Assembly: GCA_029260755.1 (NCBI GenBank)
Contig: JAJDCQ010000249.1
Span: 1 to 64,000, forward strand
Direction of reading: 5' to 3'
Source of the DNA: Planctomycetota bacterium
GTDB taxonomy: Bacteria > Planctomycetota > J058 > JAJDCQ01
DNA: 64,000 nt
Position 1 is the stretch's first letter. Each line of letters opens with the position of its first letter. Shown piece after piece: positions 34,488 through 42,888 of this stretch. The position numbers were made by a program, and so were the translations under genes. Below the pieces are notes generated by a model. That model saw nothing but the letters and a program-made list of their open reading frames with translations, searched no databases and had not been told where the DNA came from.

Positions 34488-35264
34488 GTGGGCAAGCTGC
34501 AGGAAGTGTCCCCGGATGTTTGGCGGGCGTTCAAGAAGTGCAAGGACCCGGCGCGCCGGAAGGAACTTCGTAACGACCTGATCGAGAAGCACCTACCGCT
34601 CGTGCGCTACACCGCCGAACGGATCCGGGTGAAGCTTCCGAACCACGTCGAGCTCGATGACCTGATGAGCGCCGGGATCTTCGGGCTCATCGATGCGATC
34701 GAGGGCTTCGACCTGACGCGGAACGTCAAGTTCAAGACCTTCTGCACGATGCGGATCCGCGGCGCGATCCTCGACGAGCTCCGGAGCTTCGACTGGGTCC
34801 CTCGTCTGGTGCGGAGCAAGGCGAACCAGCTCGAGTCGGCCAGCCGGGAGCTGGAGACCGCCATGGGGCGGGCTCCGACCGACGAGGAGCTCGCCTCCAA
34901 GCTCAACCTGACCATGGCGGAGCTCGACGAGTTTCTCCGCGAGGCCAGCGCCGTCGCCATGTTCAGCTTCTCGGACGACCGCGATGACAGCCGCTCGACG
35001 CGAACGATTGACATGGTTGAGGATAGCCGAGGCTCCGATCCGGTCGACCGCCTCCTGAAGGACGACGTCCTCGACTACATGACGCGCGATCTCAACCTCA
35101 AGGAGCGCCTCATAGTCTTGCTATACTACTGTGAAGAGCTTACGATGCGGGAGATCGGGCTCATTTTGGACCTTTCGGAGTCGCGTGTCTGTCAGCTCCA
35201 CTCTCGCATCATCCTGCGCCTCAAGAAGCAGTTCGAAGGTTCGAAGCTCGATCTTCTGGCGTAG
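34488..35264 (+). CDS. RNA polymerase sigma factor, FliA/WhiG (sigma-28) group
   Basis: This is a group 3 sigma-70 factor of 258 residues with regions 2, 3 and 4. Region 2 reads LVRYTAERIRVKLPNHVELDDLMSAG and GFDLTRNVKFKTFCTMRIRGAILDELR; region 3 includes GRAPTDEELASKLNLT; region 4 ends LTMREIGLILDLSESRVCQLHSRI. This pattern fits FliA/WhiG-type factors, which control motility or developmental genes. No flagellar or anti-sigma gene is nearby. The ATG at 34470 is possible, but the GTG at 34488 has GAGAGGAG 6 nt upstream and is preferred. The gene is visibly less GC-rich than its neighbours and has a structured leader and its own promoter. Confidence 0.93.
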   Translation: MGKLQEVSPDVWRAFKKCKDPARRKELRNDLIEKHLPLVRYTAERIRVKLPNHVELDDLMSAGIFGLIDAIEGFDLTRNVKFKTFCTMRIRGAILDELRSFDWVPRLVRSKANQLESASRELETAMGRAPTDEELASKLNLTMAELDEFLREASAVAMFSFSDDRDDSRSTRTIDMVEDSRGSDPVDRLLKDDVLDYMTRDLNLKERLIVLLYYCEELTMREIGLILDLSESRVCQLHSRIILRLKKQFEGSKLDLLA

Positions 35265-35604
35265 CGCGGCAGCGGGAGCGAAGCAGACCGCGGATCCACC
35301 GAGGGGAGTCGCTCCCGAGTCGTCGAGATCGTTCGTCGCCGAGTCCTAGGGCAGGCCCCACACCGGGGTTTCGTTCACGGGACGGGCTCGACACGAATCG
35401 CCTCGCCGCGCGCGTCGTCGCATCAGGCGCCCGGGCTCGTCTCCGCCTCGCCGAGGCGTTCATCGAAGACGTGACTCGATAGATCGAGCAGACTCATCCT
35501 CCGCCGGGCCAGGTGAGCCGACGCTACGGCTGACGCTCACCTCCCCGGCCGGACGCCGTGGTCGATGTACGGGCGCGAGCCCGACGCGACGCGGCGAGGA
35601 CGGC
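35265..35604. other. Gene-free stretch between sigma factor and lysA with one hairpin
   Basis: No believable gene or known riboswitch is seen in these 340 bases. The one clear structure is a hairpin at 35504-35548: CCGGG and AGGTGAGC pair with GCTCACCT and CCCGG around a 16-base loop. It may end the sigma-factor transcript or act in the lysA leader. A lysine riboswitch was looked for and not recognised. Confidence 0.5.
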
Positions 35605-36897
35605 ATGACCGAGGCGTTCCGCTACGAACGAGGCACCCTCCACTGCGAGGACCTGGCTGCTCCCGCGATCGCGGAGCAGACCGGGACGCCGTGCTACGTC
35701 TACAGCAGGGCGAGCTTCCTCGGCCGCTTCCGGACGATCCGCGACGCGTTCGGGCCGCTCGACGCCCTGATCGCCTACGCCGTCAAGGCCAACAGCAACC
35801 TGAACCTCCTCCGGCTGCTCGCGGACGAAGGAAGCGGCTTCGACGTCGTGAGCGGCGGCGAGCTCGCCCGCGTCCTCGACGCCGGCGGCGACCCGAAGAA
35901 GACGACCTTCGCCGGCGTCGGCAAGACCGACGACGAGATCCGTCAAGCGCTCACCGCCGGGATCCGTCACCTCAACGTCGAGAGCCCCGGCGAGCTCGAG
36001 CGGATCGACCGGATCGCGCGCGACCGCGGCGAGAAGGCGCGCGTGGCGCTACGCGTCAACCCCGACGTCGACCCCCAGACGCACCGATACATCACGACCG
36101 GCAAGGCCGAGAACAAGTTCGGGATCGACCTCCAGGCGGCGGCCGAGCTCGCCCGCGGCTCCGGCGACCTCGCCGGCATCGAGCTCGTCGGGCTCCATGC
36201 CCACATCGGCAGTCAGGTCGGCGACCCCGCCCACTACGTCGCCTCGCTCCAGAAGCTCCTCGCCCTGCGCGATGAGCTCGCGGGTTACGGCGTGGCGATC
36301 CGATCGCTCAACCTGGGCGGCGGCTACAAGATCAGCTACGAGGGGAGCGAGGGTCGCCCCGCCGGGGACTACGCCGCGGCGATCGCCCCGCTCCTCGAGG
36401 GCAAGGGGATCGAGCTCGAGATCGAGCCCGGCCGCTGGATCGCCGGCCCCTCGGGCGTGCTCCTCACCCGGGTGGTCGAGGTGAAGCGCGGCGGCGAGAA
36501 GCGATTCGTGATCGTCGACGCGGCGATGAACGATCTCGTCCGCCCCTCGCTCTACGGCTCCTATCACGCGGTCTGGCCGGTGTCGGCCGAGGCGGGTCCG
36601 CCCGACCTCGACGGCCCCGGGAACAAGACCGAGAGCGTCGCAGTCCAACTCTCCAGCGCGGATGTCGTCGGCCCGATCTGCGAGACCGGCGATTTCCTCG
36701 CACAGGACCGGCCGTTCCCGGATGTGGATCGTGGCGACCTCGTCGCCGTGTTCTGCGCCGGAGCGTACGGGTTCACCATGGCGTCGAACTACAACTCGCG
36801 CGGACGCCCGCCCGAGGTGCTCGTGGACCGAGACGGGTTCACGGTCATCCGGAGGCGGGAGAGCTACGAGGATTTGGTCGCTCTGGAGCGAGCTTAG
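35605..36897 (+). CDS. lysA: Diaminopimelate decarboxylase
   Basis: This 430-residue PLP enzyme catalyses the last step of lysine synthesis, meso-diaminopimelate to L-lysine plus CO2, in the cytoplasm. The alanine-racemase-like barrel carries the PLP lysine in IAYAVKAN (Lys61), HAHIGSQV, the phosphate-binding LNLGGGYK and the EPGRWI loop. The C-terminal domain carries VDAAMNDLVRPSLYGSYH, the active-site PICETGDFLA and GAYGFTMASNYN. These motifs and the length are standard for LysA rather than arginine or ornithine decarboxylases. An AGGACGG precedes the ATG closely. It is followed after 58 bp by a GNAT acetyltransferase gene on the same strand, probably in the same transcript. Confidence 0.95.
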   Translation: MTEAFRYERGTLHCEDLAAPAIAEQTGTPCYVYSRASFLGRFRTIRDAFGPLDALIAYAVKANSNLNLLRLLADEGSGFDVVSGGELARVLDAGGDPKKTTFAGVGKTDDEIRQALTAGIRHLNVESPGELERIDRIARDRGEKARVALRVNPDVDPQTHRYITTGKAENKFGIDLQAAAELARGSGDLAGIELVGLHAHIGSQVGDPAHYVASLQKLLALRDELAGYGVAIRSLNLGGGYKISYEGSEGRPAGDYAAAIAPLLEGKGIELEIEPGRWIAGPSGVLLTRVVEVKRGGEKRFVIVDAAMNDLVRPSLYGSYHAVWPVSAEAGPPDLDGPGNKTESVAVQLSSADVVGPICETGDFLAQDRPFPDVDRGDLVAVFCAGAYGFTMASNYNSRGRPPEVLVDRDGFTVIRRRESYEDLVALERA

Positions 36898-36955
36898 GCG
36901 ACCTGTTCCTTTCGAAAGCCTGGGCACGTCCATGCGGCGCGCCAGGGAGGCAACC

Positions 36956-37693
36956 GTGTCTGGACTTCGTTTCGTCGAGCTTCGTGAGGACACTCTCGAT
37001 CTCGTGCCCAAGCATTTCTTCCCCGAGGGGGGCGCGATGAGTGATTGCACGCGCTGCCTCTACTGGGAGCGTCCCGACCTGTTCGGTCAGGTCGAGGGCG
37101 AGCCGGCCGAGAAGATCAAGACGGAGTGGTTCAAGGACGTGCTCGCGGACGTCGACATCTGCGGCATGGTCGCCCTCCGCGGGCACCGCACCGTCGCGTG
37201 GGCGCGGTTCGCGCCCGTCGGCAAGCTCCCGGGCCTCTCGGCCTACTCGGGCATCCGCCCGAGCCCCGAGGCGATCTTCCTCGCCTGCTTCGCGGTGAGC
37301 CCGTCCGAGCGCGGCCGCGGCACCGGCGCCCGGTTCCTCCGGGTGGTGCTCTCCGAGCTCGCCGTCCGCGGCTGGCCGACGGTCGAGACCTACGCCCGTC
37401 GCAGCAGCGCGAACAACCCGAGCGGTCCGCTCCAGCTCTACGTCTCCGCCGGCTTCGAGGCGGTCGGCGGCGAGCAGGACTTCCCGCTCCTCCGCCTCGA
37501 GCTCCAGAAGTGGGCGGCCGAGCACGGCGAGATCGCGACCGCCGGCGCGGGCGCGAAGGCGACGCCCAAGCCGGGCGCGGCGACGGCCACCACCGTCCAG
37601 CCCCGGAGCAAGTCGTCCGGTCGTCACCCGACGACGCCGAGCGGACGCCAGCGGAGCCGGTCGGCCTCGGGGCGGCAGCGCTCGCCGGTTTGA
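36956..37693 (+). CDS. GNAT family N-acetyltransferase with basic Ser/Arg-rich tail
   Basis: This is a 245-residue protein. Residues about 1-185 form a GNAT acetyl-CoA-dependent acetyltransferase. Motif A is FAVSPSERGRGTGARFLRVV, followed by VETYARRSSANNPSGPLQLYVSAGFEAVG, the usual C-terminal GNAT strand-helix pair. An N-terminal CTRCLYWE cluster is similar to that of some uncharacterised GNATs. The last 60 residues are low-complexity and basic (ATATTVQPRSKSSGRH, then two SGRQRS units) and probably disordered. The acceptor is unknown. The GTG at 36956 is chosen because GGGAGG ends 5 nt upstream. It lies downstream of lysA and is followed by a hairpin terminator. Confidence 0.82.
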   Translation: MSGLRFVELREDTLDLVPKHFFPEGGAMSDCTRCLYWERPDLFGQVEGEPAEKIKTEWFKDVLADVDICGMVALRGHRTVAWARFAPVGKLPGLSAYSGIRPSPEAIFLACFAVSPSERGRGTGARFLRVVLSELAVRGWPTVETYARRSSANNPSGPLQLYVSAGFEAVGGEQDFPLLRLELQKWAAEHGEIATAGAGAKATPKPGAATATTVQPRSKSSGRHPTTPSGRQRSRSASGRQRSPV

Positions 37694-37732
37694 TCTCGAT
37701 CTAGATCACAGCGTCGAATCGTGGACGTAGCT

Positions 37733-37764
37733 CAGCGGGCGTCTCCTTCGGGGGGCGCCCGTTG
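37733..37764 (+). terminator. Hairpin terminator with UUCG loop after the GNAT gene
   Basis: A stem of about 14 bp (including G-U pairs) around a TTCG tetraloop at 37747-37750 lies 40 bp past the stop codon. It is followed by GTTGGTCGTT, a weak T-rich tail. UUCG loops are typical of stable terminator hairpins. Confidence 0.65.
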
Positions 37765-37790
37765 GTCGTTCCAGGCGGGTCATCTATCTA

Positions 37791-37908
37791 GTTCCTGGAA
37801 CATGCGAACGGCAGCTCACGCAAAGGCGCAAAGGCGCCAAGGGTCGTTACTCTGATCCGAGATCTCGACCTGGCAGAGCCCCTTTGCGCCTTTGCGCCTT
37901 TGCGTGAG
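37791..37908. repeat. Inverted-repeat element with 9-bp period (GCAAAGGCG family)
   Basis: A 28-base arm at 37815-37842, built of the 9-mer GCAAAGGCG repeated three times after CTCAC, is complementary to 37881-37908 with one mismatch; the spacer is 38 bases. The motif GTTCCTGGAAC lies just outside at 37791-37801 and recurs next to the element at 58982-59383. The element fills the gap between the convergent GNAT and kinase genes. No reading frame is supported in it. Confidence 0.85.
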
Positions 37909-37948
37909 GAATCGATCGGCGAAGCCGATCATCATCGCTGCCCGCGAC

Positions 37949-39979
37949 CTACCCCGAGGCCAACCCGATCGCGATCAGGATGATCCCCCCGATCACCAGC
38001 AACGCCACGACCGCCCCGACGCCGATCAGGACGCCCATCGGCAGGCCGCCGTCCTCGCCGTCGCCCCCGCCGCCATCGCCGCCCGGCCGCGCGGGCACCT
38101 TGCCCTGGCGGCGCGCCTCGGAGAAGTCCATCTCCTGGGTCGCCTCGAAGGCGGCCGCGCTCGCGATCGGGCGGTTCGGCTCGGTGTCCTTGAGCGAGCC
38201 CGACTCGCCGCCGATCGCCGGCCGGGGACGGCCGCCGCTCTCGGACTGAGCCGGCTCCTTCGCCGTCGCGTCCGCCGAACGCTCGGTGTCGATGACCTGG
38301 AGGTCCTTGTGGGTGTCGTCGTCCTTGATCGGGCCGACCCGTTTCTTGAGCTCGCCGGAGTCGAGCTCGTCGGGGTCGGCGGCGTAGCGACGGAGATCGG
38401 TCGGGACGTTGCGCCGGCGTGAGGAGCGCGCGCCGTCGTCGTCCTCGGCGGCGTCCTTGAAGCCGGCCGCCTTGCCCTGCCCGTTGCCGCCCCCGCCGAG
38501 CCGCTCGAGGACCGTCTCGAGGGTCTCCGCGACGAACGCGGCGCTCGGCGGGCGCTCGTCGGCCAGCTTCGAGAGCGACTTCATGCAGAGCTCGTCGATC
38601 TCGGGCGGGACGTCCTTGTTCTTGCGCGAGGGCGGCAGGGGCGCCTCGGTGATGATCCGGTGGAAGAGGTCGGCCGGGCTGGTCGCCCCGTTGAACGGGA
38701 CGTGGCCGACGACCGCCTCGTAGAGCATCGCGCCGAGGCTGTAGACGTCGCTGTGCTTCCCGATCTGCTCCTTCTTGCCGCCGAGCTGCTCGGGCGACAT
38801 GTAGTGGGGCGTGCCCATCGCCGTCCCGTCGATCGTGAGCTGGACGTCTCGCTCCTCGTCGCGGGCGATCCCGAAGTCGCCGAGCTTGGCGTCGTTGCTC
38901 GTGGTGAGCAGGATGTTCGCCGGCTTGAGGTCGCGGTGGACGATCCCGGCCTCGTGGGCCGCCTGCACCGCTCGCGCGCTCTGCGCCATGACCCGGACGG
39001 CGGTGACGAGGTCGACGTCCTCGGCGCGGATGGCGGCCTCGAGGCTCTGGCCGTCGATCAGCTCCATGGCGATGTAGGGCCGGCCGGTCTGCTGATGAAC
39101 GCCGGTTCCGTAGACCTGAATTATGTTGGGGTGCTCGAGCTTGCCGACGCTCTTCGCCTCCCACTCGAACCGCTGCGCCGCGGTCGCGTCGGTCGCGTCG
39201 GTCAGCACCTTGAGGGCGACCTCCTGGCCGGTGTCGGTGTGCCGGGCGTGGTAGACGATCCCCATGTTGCCCTTGCCGACGCACCCGATGATCTCGTACG
39301 GCCCGATCGTCTCGGTGTCCTTGGCGCCCTCGTCGATCGTCAGGCCGCGGAGCATGACCTGCGCGTCGACCCGACCGCTGTCGGGCGTGCCGGCGGCGGC
39401 GCGCCGATCCTTCCCCGACGGGAGCCGGAGCGAGCCGCCGACCGTCACCGACCGCGGCAGGACCTGGTCGCACTGGGGGCAGGAGGCGATGCCCTTCTTC
39501 GGGTCGACCGCGCTGAGCATCCCGCAGCTCTTGCACGCCCGGACCCAGCTCCGGACGTGGGTCCGGAGCTCGGAGTACTGCTTCGGGTTGATCGCCCTCT
39601 TCTTGAGGAGGAGGTTGCCGAGGGTGATGAAGTCGCCCTCGCGCTCGGCGACGTTGCGCTCGTTGAAGGCGGTGCGGAGGAGCTCGACGTCGACCAGGTT
39701 GCGCGCGGCGACGAGGCGCGAGAGCAGGCTGTCCTCGAGCGCCATCCGCGAGAGGACGAGCGCGTTCCCCTCGCTCTGGCCGACGAGGTCAGCGAGGGTG
39801 AAGAGATGCTCGTGCTCGAGGAACCCCTTCTCGACGAGGATCTCGCCGAGACCGCGGGGGGTCTTGCGCTTCTCGAGAGCGCGCGCGATGTCGCCCGCCG
39901 CCTGCTTGACCTGCTGGGGCGTGGCGAGACCGCGCTCGATCACGAGCCGGCCGAGGACGACGTCGCCTTCGGAGAGCAT
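37949..39979 (-). CDS. Ser/Thr protein kinase with secretion-ATPase-like N-terminal domains
   Basis: This 676-residue kinase has an unusual N-terminus. Residues about 1-145 contain helical repeats such as LGRLVIERGLATPQQVKQA and LGEILVEKGFLEHEHL, like the N-terminal (T2SSE_N/MshEN-type) domains of type II secretion and pilus ATPases. A zinc ribbon follows (Cys149/152 and Cys167/170). The kinase domain is at about 227-495 with VGKGNMG, HRDLKPAN, DFG and MSPEQ. An acidic linker leads to a single C-terminal membrane helix (about 650-674), so nearly all of the protein is cytoplasmic and tail-anchored. Whether the N-terminal domain binds c-di-GMP, as some MshEN domains do, is untested. It stands alone and converges on the GNAT gene. 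Confidence 0.9.
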   Translation of the reverse strand: MLSEGDVVLGRLVIERGLATPQQVKQAAGDIARALEKRKTPRGLGEILVEKGFLEHEHLFTLADLVGQSEGNALVLSRMALEDSLLSRLVAARNLVDVELLRTAFNERNVAEREGDFITLGNLLLKKRAINPKQYSELRTHVRSWVRACKSCGMLSAVDPKKGIASCPQCDQVLPRSVTVGGSLRLPSGKDRRAAAGTPDSGRVDAQVMLRGLTIDEGAKDTETIGPYEIIGCVGKGNMGIVYHARHTDTGQEVALKVLTDATDATAAQRFEWEAKSVGKLEHPNIIQVYGTGVHQQTGRPYIAMELIDGQSLEAAIRAEDVDLVTAVRVMAQSARAVQAAHEAGIVHRDLKPANILLTTSNDAKLGDFGIARDEERDVQLTIDGTAMGTPHYMSPEQLGGKKEQIGKHSDVYSLGAMLYEAVVGHVPFNGATSPADLFHRIITEAPLPPSRKNKDVPPEIDELCMKSLSKLADERPPSAAFVAETLETVLERLGGGGNGQGKAAGFKDAAEDDDGARSSRRRNVPTDLRRYAADPDELDSGELKKRVGPIKDDDTHKDLQVIDTERSADATAKEPAQSESGGRPRPAIGGESGSLKDTEPNRPIASAAAFEATQEMDFSEARRQGKVPARPGGDGGGGDGEDGGLPMGVLIGVGAVVALLVIGGIILIAIGLASG

Positions 39980-40060
39980 GCGCTCGGGGCGCTCCTAACG
40001 GACCAGCATCGATGCTAGCAGACCGCCGCGGTCAGGGTCAAAGGCCCCAATTCTCGTGCG

Positions 40061-41467
40061 TTACGACGGGCGGCCCGAGGCCGTTCCGGCGGCGCGGGCG
40101 CGGGCGCCGGCGGCGATGAGCTCGACCGGGTGCAGGACCGACGGCGCGGCGGCGCCCGCGCGCGCGTTCAGACCGGCCTCGAGCTGGAGGAGACAGCCCG
40201 GGTTGCCGCTCACGACGACCGACGCGCCGGTCGCGAGGATGGCGTCGACCTTGCGCTCGGTCAGCGCGCGGCTGATCTCCGGCTGGAGCAGGTTGTAGAT
40301 CCCCGCGCTCCCGCAGCAGGTGTCGACGCCGGCCGGCTCGCACAGATCGACGCCGGGGAGCCGGCCGAGGACCGACCGCGGCGCGGTCCGGACGCCGCGG
40401 GCGTGCCGGAGGTGACAGGGGTCCTGGTAGGCGACGCGGCGCCGCTCCGGCGGCGGTTCTTCGTCGGAGAGGGTGTCGCGTCCGGCGACATCGGCGTCAT
40501 CGGCGGCGTCGAGGTCGGCGAGCACCTCGGTGACGTCGCGGATCGCGCCGGCGAACCGGTGGGCTGCGGGGGTTCCGAGGAGCTCGCCCGCCTCGGCCAG
40601 GACCGAGCCGCAGCCGGCCGCGTTGACCACGATCGCGTCGAAGGGACCGCCCGCGCGCCCGGTCGTCCCGGCGAACGCGCTCACGTTCCGCGCGAGGAGC
40701 CGCTCCGCCGCGCGTCGGTCGCCGCCGTGGAGCAGGAGCGCCCCGCAGCAGGTCTGCCCCGGCGGAATGACGACCTCGCAGCCCGCCGCGGTGAGGGCGG
40801 TGATCGTCGCCCGCTGCACGTCGCCGAACAGGACGTCCTGGACGCAGCCCCGAAACATCGCGACCCGAGGCGGGTGGCGCGCCGGGCCCGCGGCGCCGCG
40901 GGACGGCGGGGGCGCGCCAGCCGCGGGTGGGAAGACGGTCGCGGTGGGGCGGAACGGGCGACCGCGCGCGCGCGGGAAGAGCTGCACCGCCCAGGCGAGA
41001 CGCGGCGCGAGGCGGCGCGCCCACGGCGCCGCGAGCACCGTCTGGGCGAGGCGGTCCAGGCCGGTCGCCCGGACGAGTCCGAGGAGCCGACCGAGCGCTC
41101 CGAGGGCGCCGCGACTCGGCAGGAGGGCTCGCAGCGCGATCGTCCGGAGGAGGCGTCCGACCCGGCTCTCGGTGCTCGGCCGCGGCAGGAGGGCGCGGGC
41201 GTCCTCGATGATCCGGCCGTACTGGACGCCCGAGGGGCAGGCGCTCTCGCACGCCCGGCAGTCGAGGCACCGGTCGAGGTGGCCGACGATGCCGTCGGTC
41301 GGCTCGAGCCGACCCTCGGCGACGTTGCGGACGAAATCGATCCGGCCGCGCGGGCTGTCCATCTCCTGCCCGAGCACCTGATAGGTCGGGCACGCGGGCA
41401 GACAGAGCCCGCAGCCGACGCACTGGTCGAGGACCGCCTGATCGAACCCCGGCAGCGGCGGTGCCAT
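40061..41467 (-). CDS. glcF: Glycolate oxidase iron-sulfur subunit (GlcF-like)
   Basis: This 468-residue protein has two [4Fe-4S] motifs near the N-terminus (CVGCGLCLPACP at residues 16-27, then CLDCRACESACP) and two CCG cysteine-rich domains (TCCGALLLHGG; DTCCGSAGIYN). This is the layout of GlcF, which passes electrons from the flavin subunit towards the quinone pool at the membrane. Its ATG overlaps the stop of the flavoprotein gene by one base (TGATG), so the two are translationally coupled. It is last in the operon. Other CCG/FeS proteins (LldE-like, heterodisulfide-reductase-like) share the motifs, but the adjacent FAD gene favours glycolate or a similar 2-hydroxyacid. Confidence 0.82.
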   Translation of the reverse strand: MAPPLPGFDQAVLDQCVGCGLCLPACPTYQVLGQEMDSPRGRIDFVRNVAEGRLEPTDGIVGHLDRCLDCRACESACPSGVQYGRIIEDARALLPRPSTESRVGRLLRTIALRALLPSRGALGALGRLLGLVRATGLDRLAQTVLAAPWARRLAPRLAWAVQLFPRARGRPFRPTATVFPPAAGAPPPSRGAAGPARHPPRVAMFRGCVQDVLFGDVQRATITALTAAGCEVVIPPGQTCCGALLLHGGDRRAAERLLARNVSAFAGTTGRAGGPFDAIVVNAAGCGSVLAEAGELLGTPAAHRFAGAIRDVTEVLADLDAADDADVAGRDTLSDEEPPPERRRVAYQDPCHLRHARGVRTAPRSVLGRLPGVDLCEPAGVDTCCGSAGIYNLLQPEISRALTERKVDAILATGASVVVSGNPGCLLQLEAGLNARAGAAAPSVLHPVELIAAGARARAAGTASGRPS

Positions 41468-42888
41468 CAGATGCGCCCCCAGCTCCGCCCGGGCGCGAGG
41501 CGCCGGTCCGGATCGAAGGCCGCCTTCACCCGCCGGAGCAGCGCGACCGCGGGGCCGGGCGGGCCGAAGACATCGGCGACCCGCTCCTTCACGGCCGGCT
41601 CGGCGTCGAGGATCGCGGCCGACCCCCGCCGGCGGCCGGCGATCGCGAGCGCGGCGTCGAAGAGGGCGAGGACCGCCTCGGGCGTCGCCTCCTTCGTCGG
41701 GACGAGGTCGAGGACGCCGTCGCCGGCCCGACCGCCCACGGCGAGCGGGCCGACGCCGACGCGATCGCCCGCCGCGAGCGCCTCGCGGGCCGCCTCGAGC
41801 GCGGCGGCCGGTCCGACCGACAGCCGCAGCCACGCCCGTCCGCCTCCGGGGCTCGCCCGGAGCGGCAGGTCGCGGAGCGCGCCGACGGCGACGCCGATCG
41901 GGCTCGGGGCGGCGTCGCCGTCCTCCTCGACCGCCTCGATCTCGACGCCGCTCGCGCCCGCGAGTCGACCGACCTCCTCGATCACGCGGCGCACCCGACT
42001 GGGCGGCCCCTCGACCAGCATCCCGAGCGCCCACCCATCTCCGGGCGGCGGCCCGAGCGCGTCGCCGAGGCTGACCCACGCGGCCGGGCTCACCACTTCG
42101 AGGGCGGCGAGCGGCAGCCCCGCGTCGAGGACGCCTCGCCGCAGTCGATCGAGCCGGCCGACGTCCGCCGAGGTCGCGACGATGAGCGCCCGCCGGACCG
42201 GCCGCGGCAGCACCTTGAAGCTCGCCTCGGTGATGACGGCCAGCCCGCCGAGGCTGCCGGCGTAGAGGCGCGGCAGGTCGAAGCCGGCGACGTTCTTCGT
42301 CACCCGGCCGCCGGCGCGGGTCGCCACGCCCGCGGCCGTCACGGCGGCGACCCCGAGGATCCGCTCGCGCGGCCCGCCGAGGAGAAGGCGCCGCGGCCCG
42401 GCGAGGCCGCTCGCGACGGCGCCGCCGACGCTCGCGCCGTGGTCGGCGCCGGGCGGGTCGAGGGGGAGGAGCTGACCGGCGGGCTCGAGCGCGCGCGCCG
42501 CATCGGTCAGCGGCGTTCCGGCGGCGAGCGAGACGACGAGGTCGGCCGGCTCGTGGTAGACGACGCCGGTCAGGCGGTCGGTGGCGAGGACGAGGTCGAG
42601 GCGCTCGGGCCGGTTCCCGACGCCCATCGCCGTGCCGCCCCCGCGGACGATCAGCGCTGCGCCGAGCTCCGCCGCCGCGCGCAGCGTCGCGGCGACGGCA
42701 TCCGCATCGGCCGGCGCGGCGACGACCGACGGCGTCCGTCCGTCGATGGCGAACGCGGACGGCTCGCCGCGGCCGCCCGGCCCCGCCACGGCGCGGACGG
42801 CGTCGTCGCCGGCGCGCTCGGCGATGCGCGCGGCGAGCTCGGCGGGCGCGACCGCCCGATCGTCGGTCGCCCCGGACGCGTCGCTCAC
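41467..42888 (-). CDS. FAD-binding oxidase subunit (GlcE/GlcD-like)
   Basis: This 473-residue flavoprotein belongs to the VAO/PCMH FAD-binding type of glycolate oxidase subunits. It has PSVVAAPADADAVAA, the FAD loop LIVRGGGTAMGVGN, a second FAD block DHGASVGGAVASGLAGPRR and KNVAGFDLPRLYAGSLGGLA, the last typical of GlcE. It is longer than usual GlcE (about 350) and close to GlcD in size. No second FAD subunit is present, so the complex may have only one flavoprotein. The GTG at 42888 overlaps the stop of the TAXI-protein gene by 4 bp (GTGA) and gives the conserved N-terminus; the frame is open further upstream inside that gene. The expected reaction is glycolate or lactate to the 2-oxoacid. 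Confidence 0.78.
   Translation of the reverse strand: MSDASGATDDRAVAPAELAARIAERAGDDAVRAVAGPGGRGEPSAFAIDGRTPSVVAAPADADAVAATLRAAAELGAALIVRGGGTAMGVGNRPERLDLVLATDRLTGVVYHEPADLVVSLAAGTPLTDAARALEPAGQLLPLDPPGADHGASVGGAVASGLAGPRRLLLGGPRERILGVAAVTAAGVATRAGGRVTKNVAGFDLPRLYAGSLGGLAVITEASFKVLPRPVRRALIVATSADVGRLDRLRRGVLDAGLPLAALEVVSPAAWVSLGDALGPPPGDGWALGMLVEGPPSRVRRVIEEVGRLAGASGVEIEAVEEDGDAAPSPIGVAVGALRDLPLRASPGGGRAWLRLSVGPAAALEAAREALAAGDRVGVGPLAVGGRAGDGVLDLVPTKEATPEAVLALFDAALAIAGRRRGSAAILDAEPAVKERVADVFGPPGPAVALLRRVKAAFDPDRRLAPGRSWGRI

Noticed and set aside
35265..35604. Lysine riboswitch upstream of lysA
   Set aside because: No L-box core or five-helix junction could be recognised; only one hairpin is evident.
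37721..37765. tRNA-like start (GTGGACGTAGCTCAGCGGGC)
   Set aside because: The D-arm-like GTAGCTCAG is followed by a UUCG hairpin. There is no anticodon arm or T arm, and the sequence fits a terminator.
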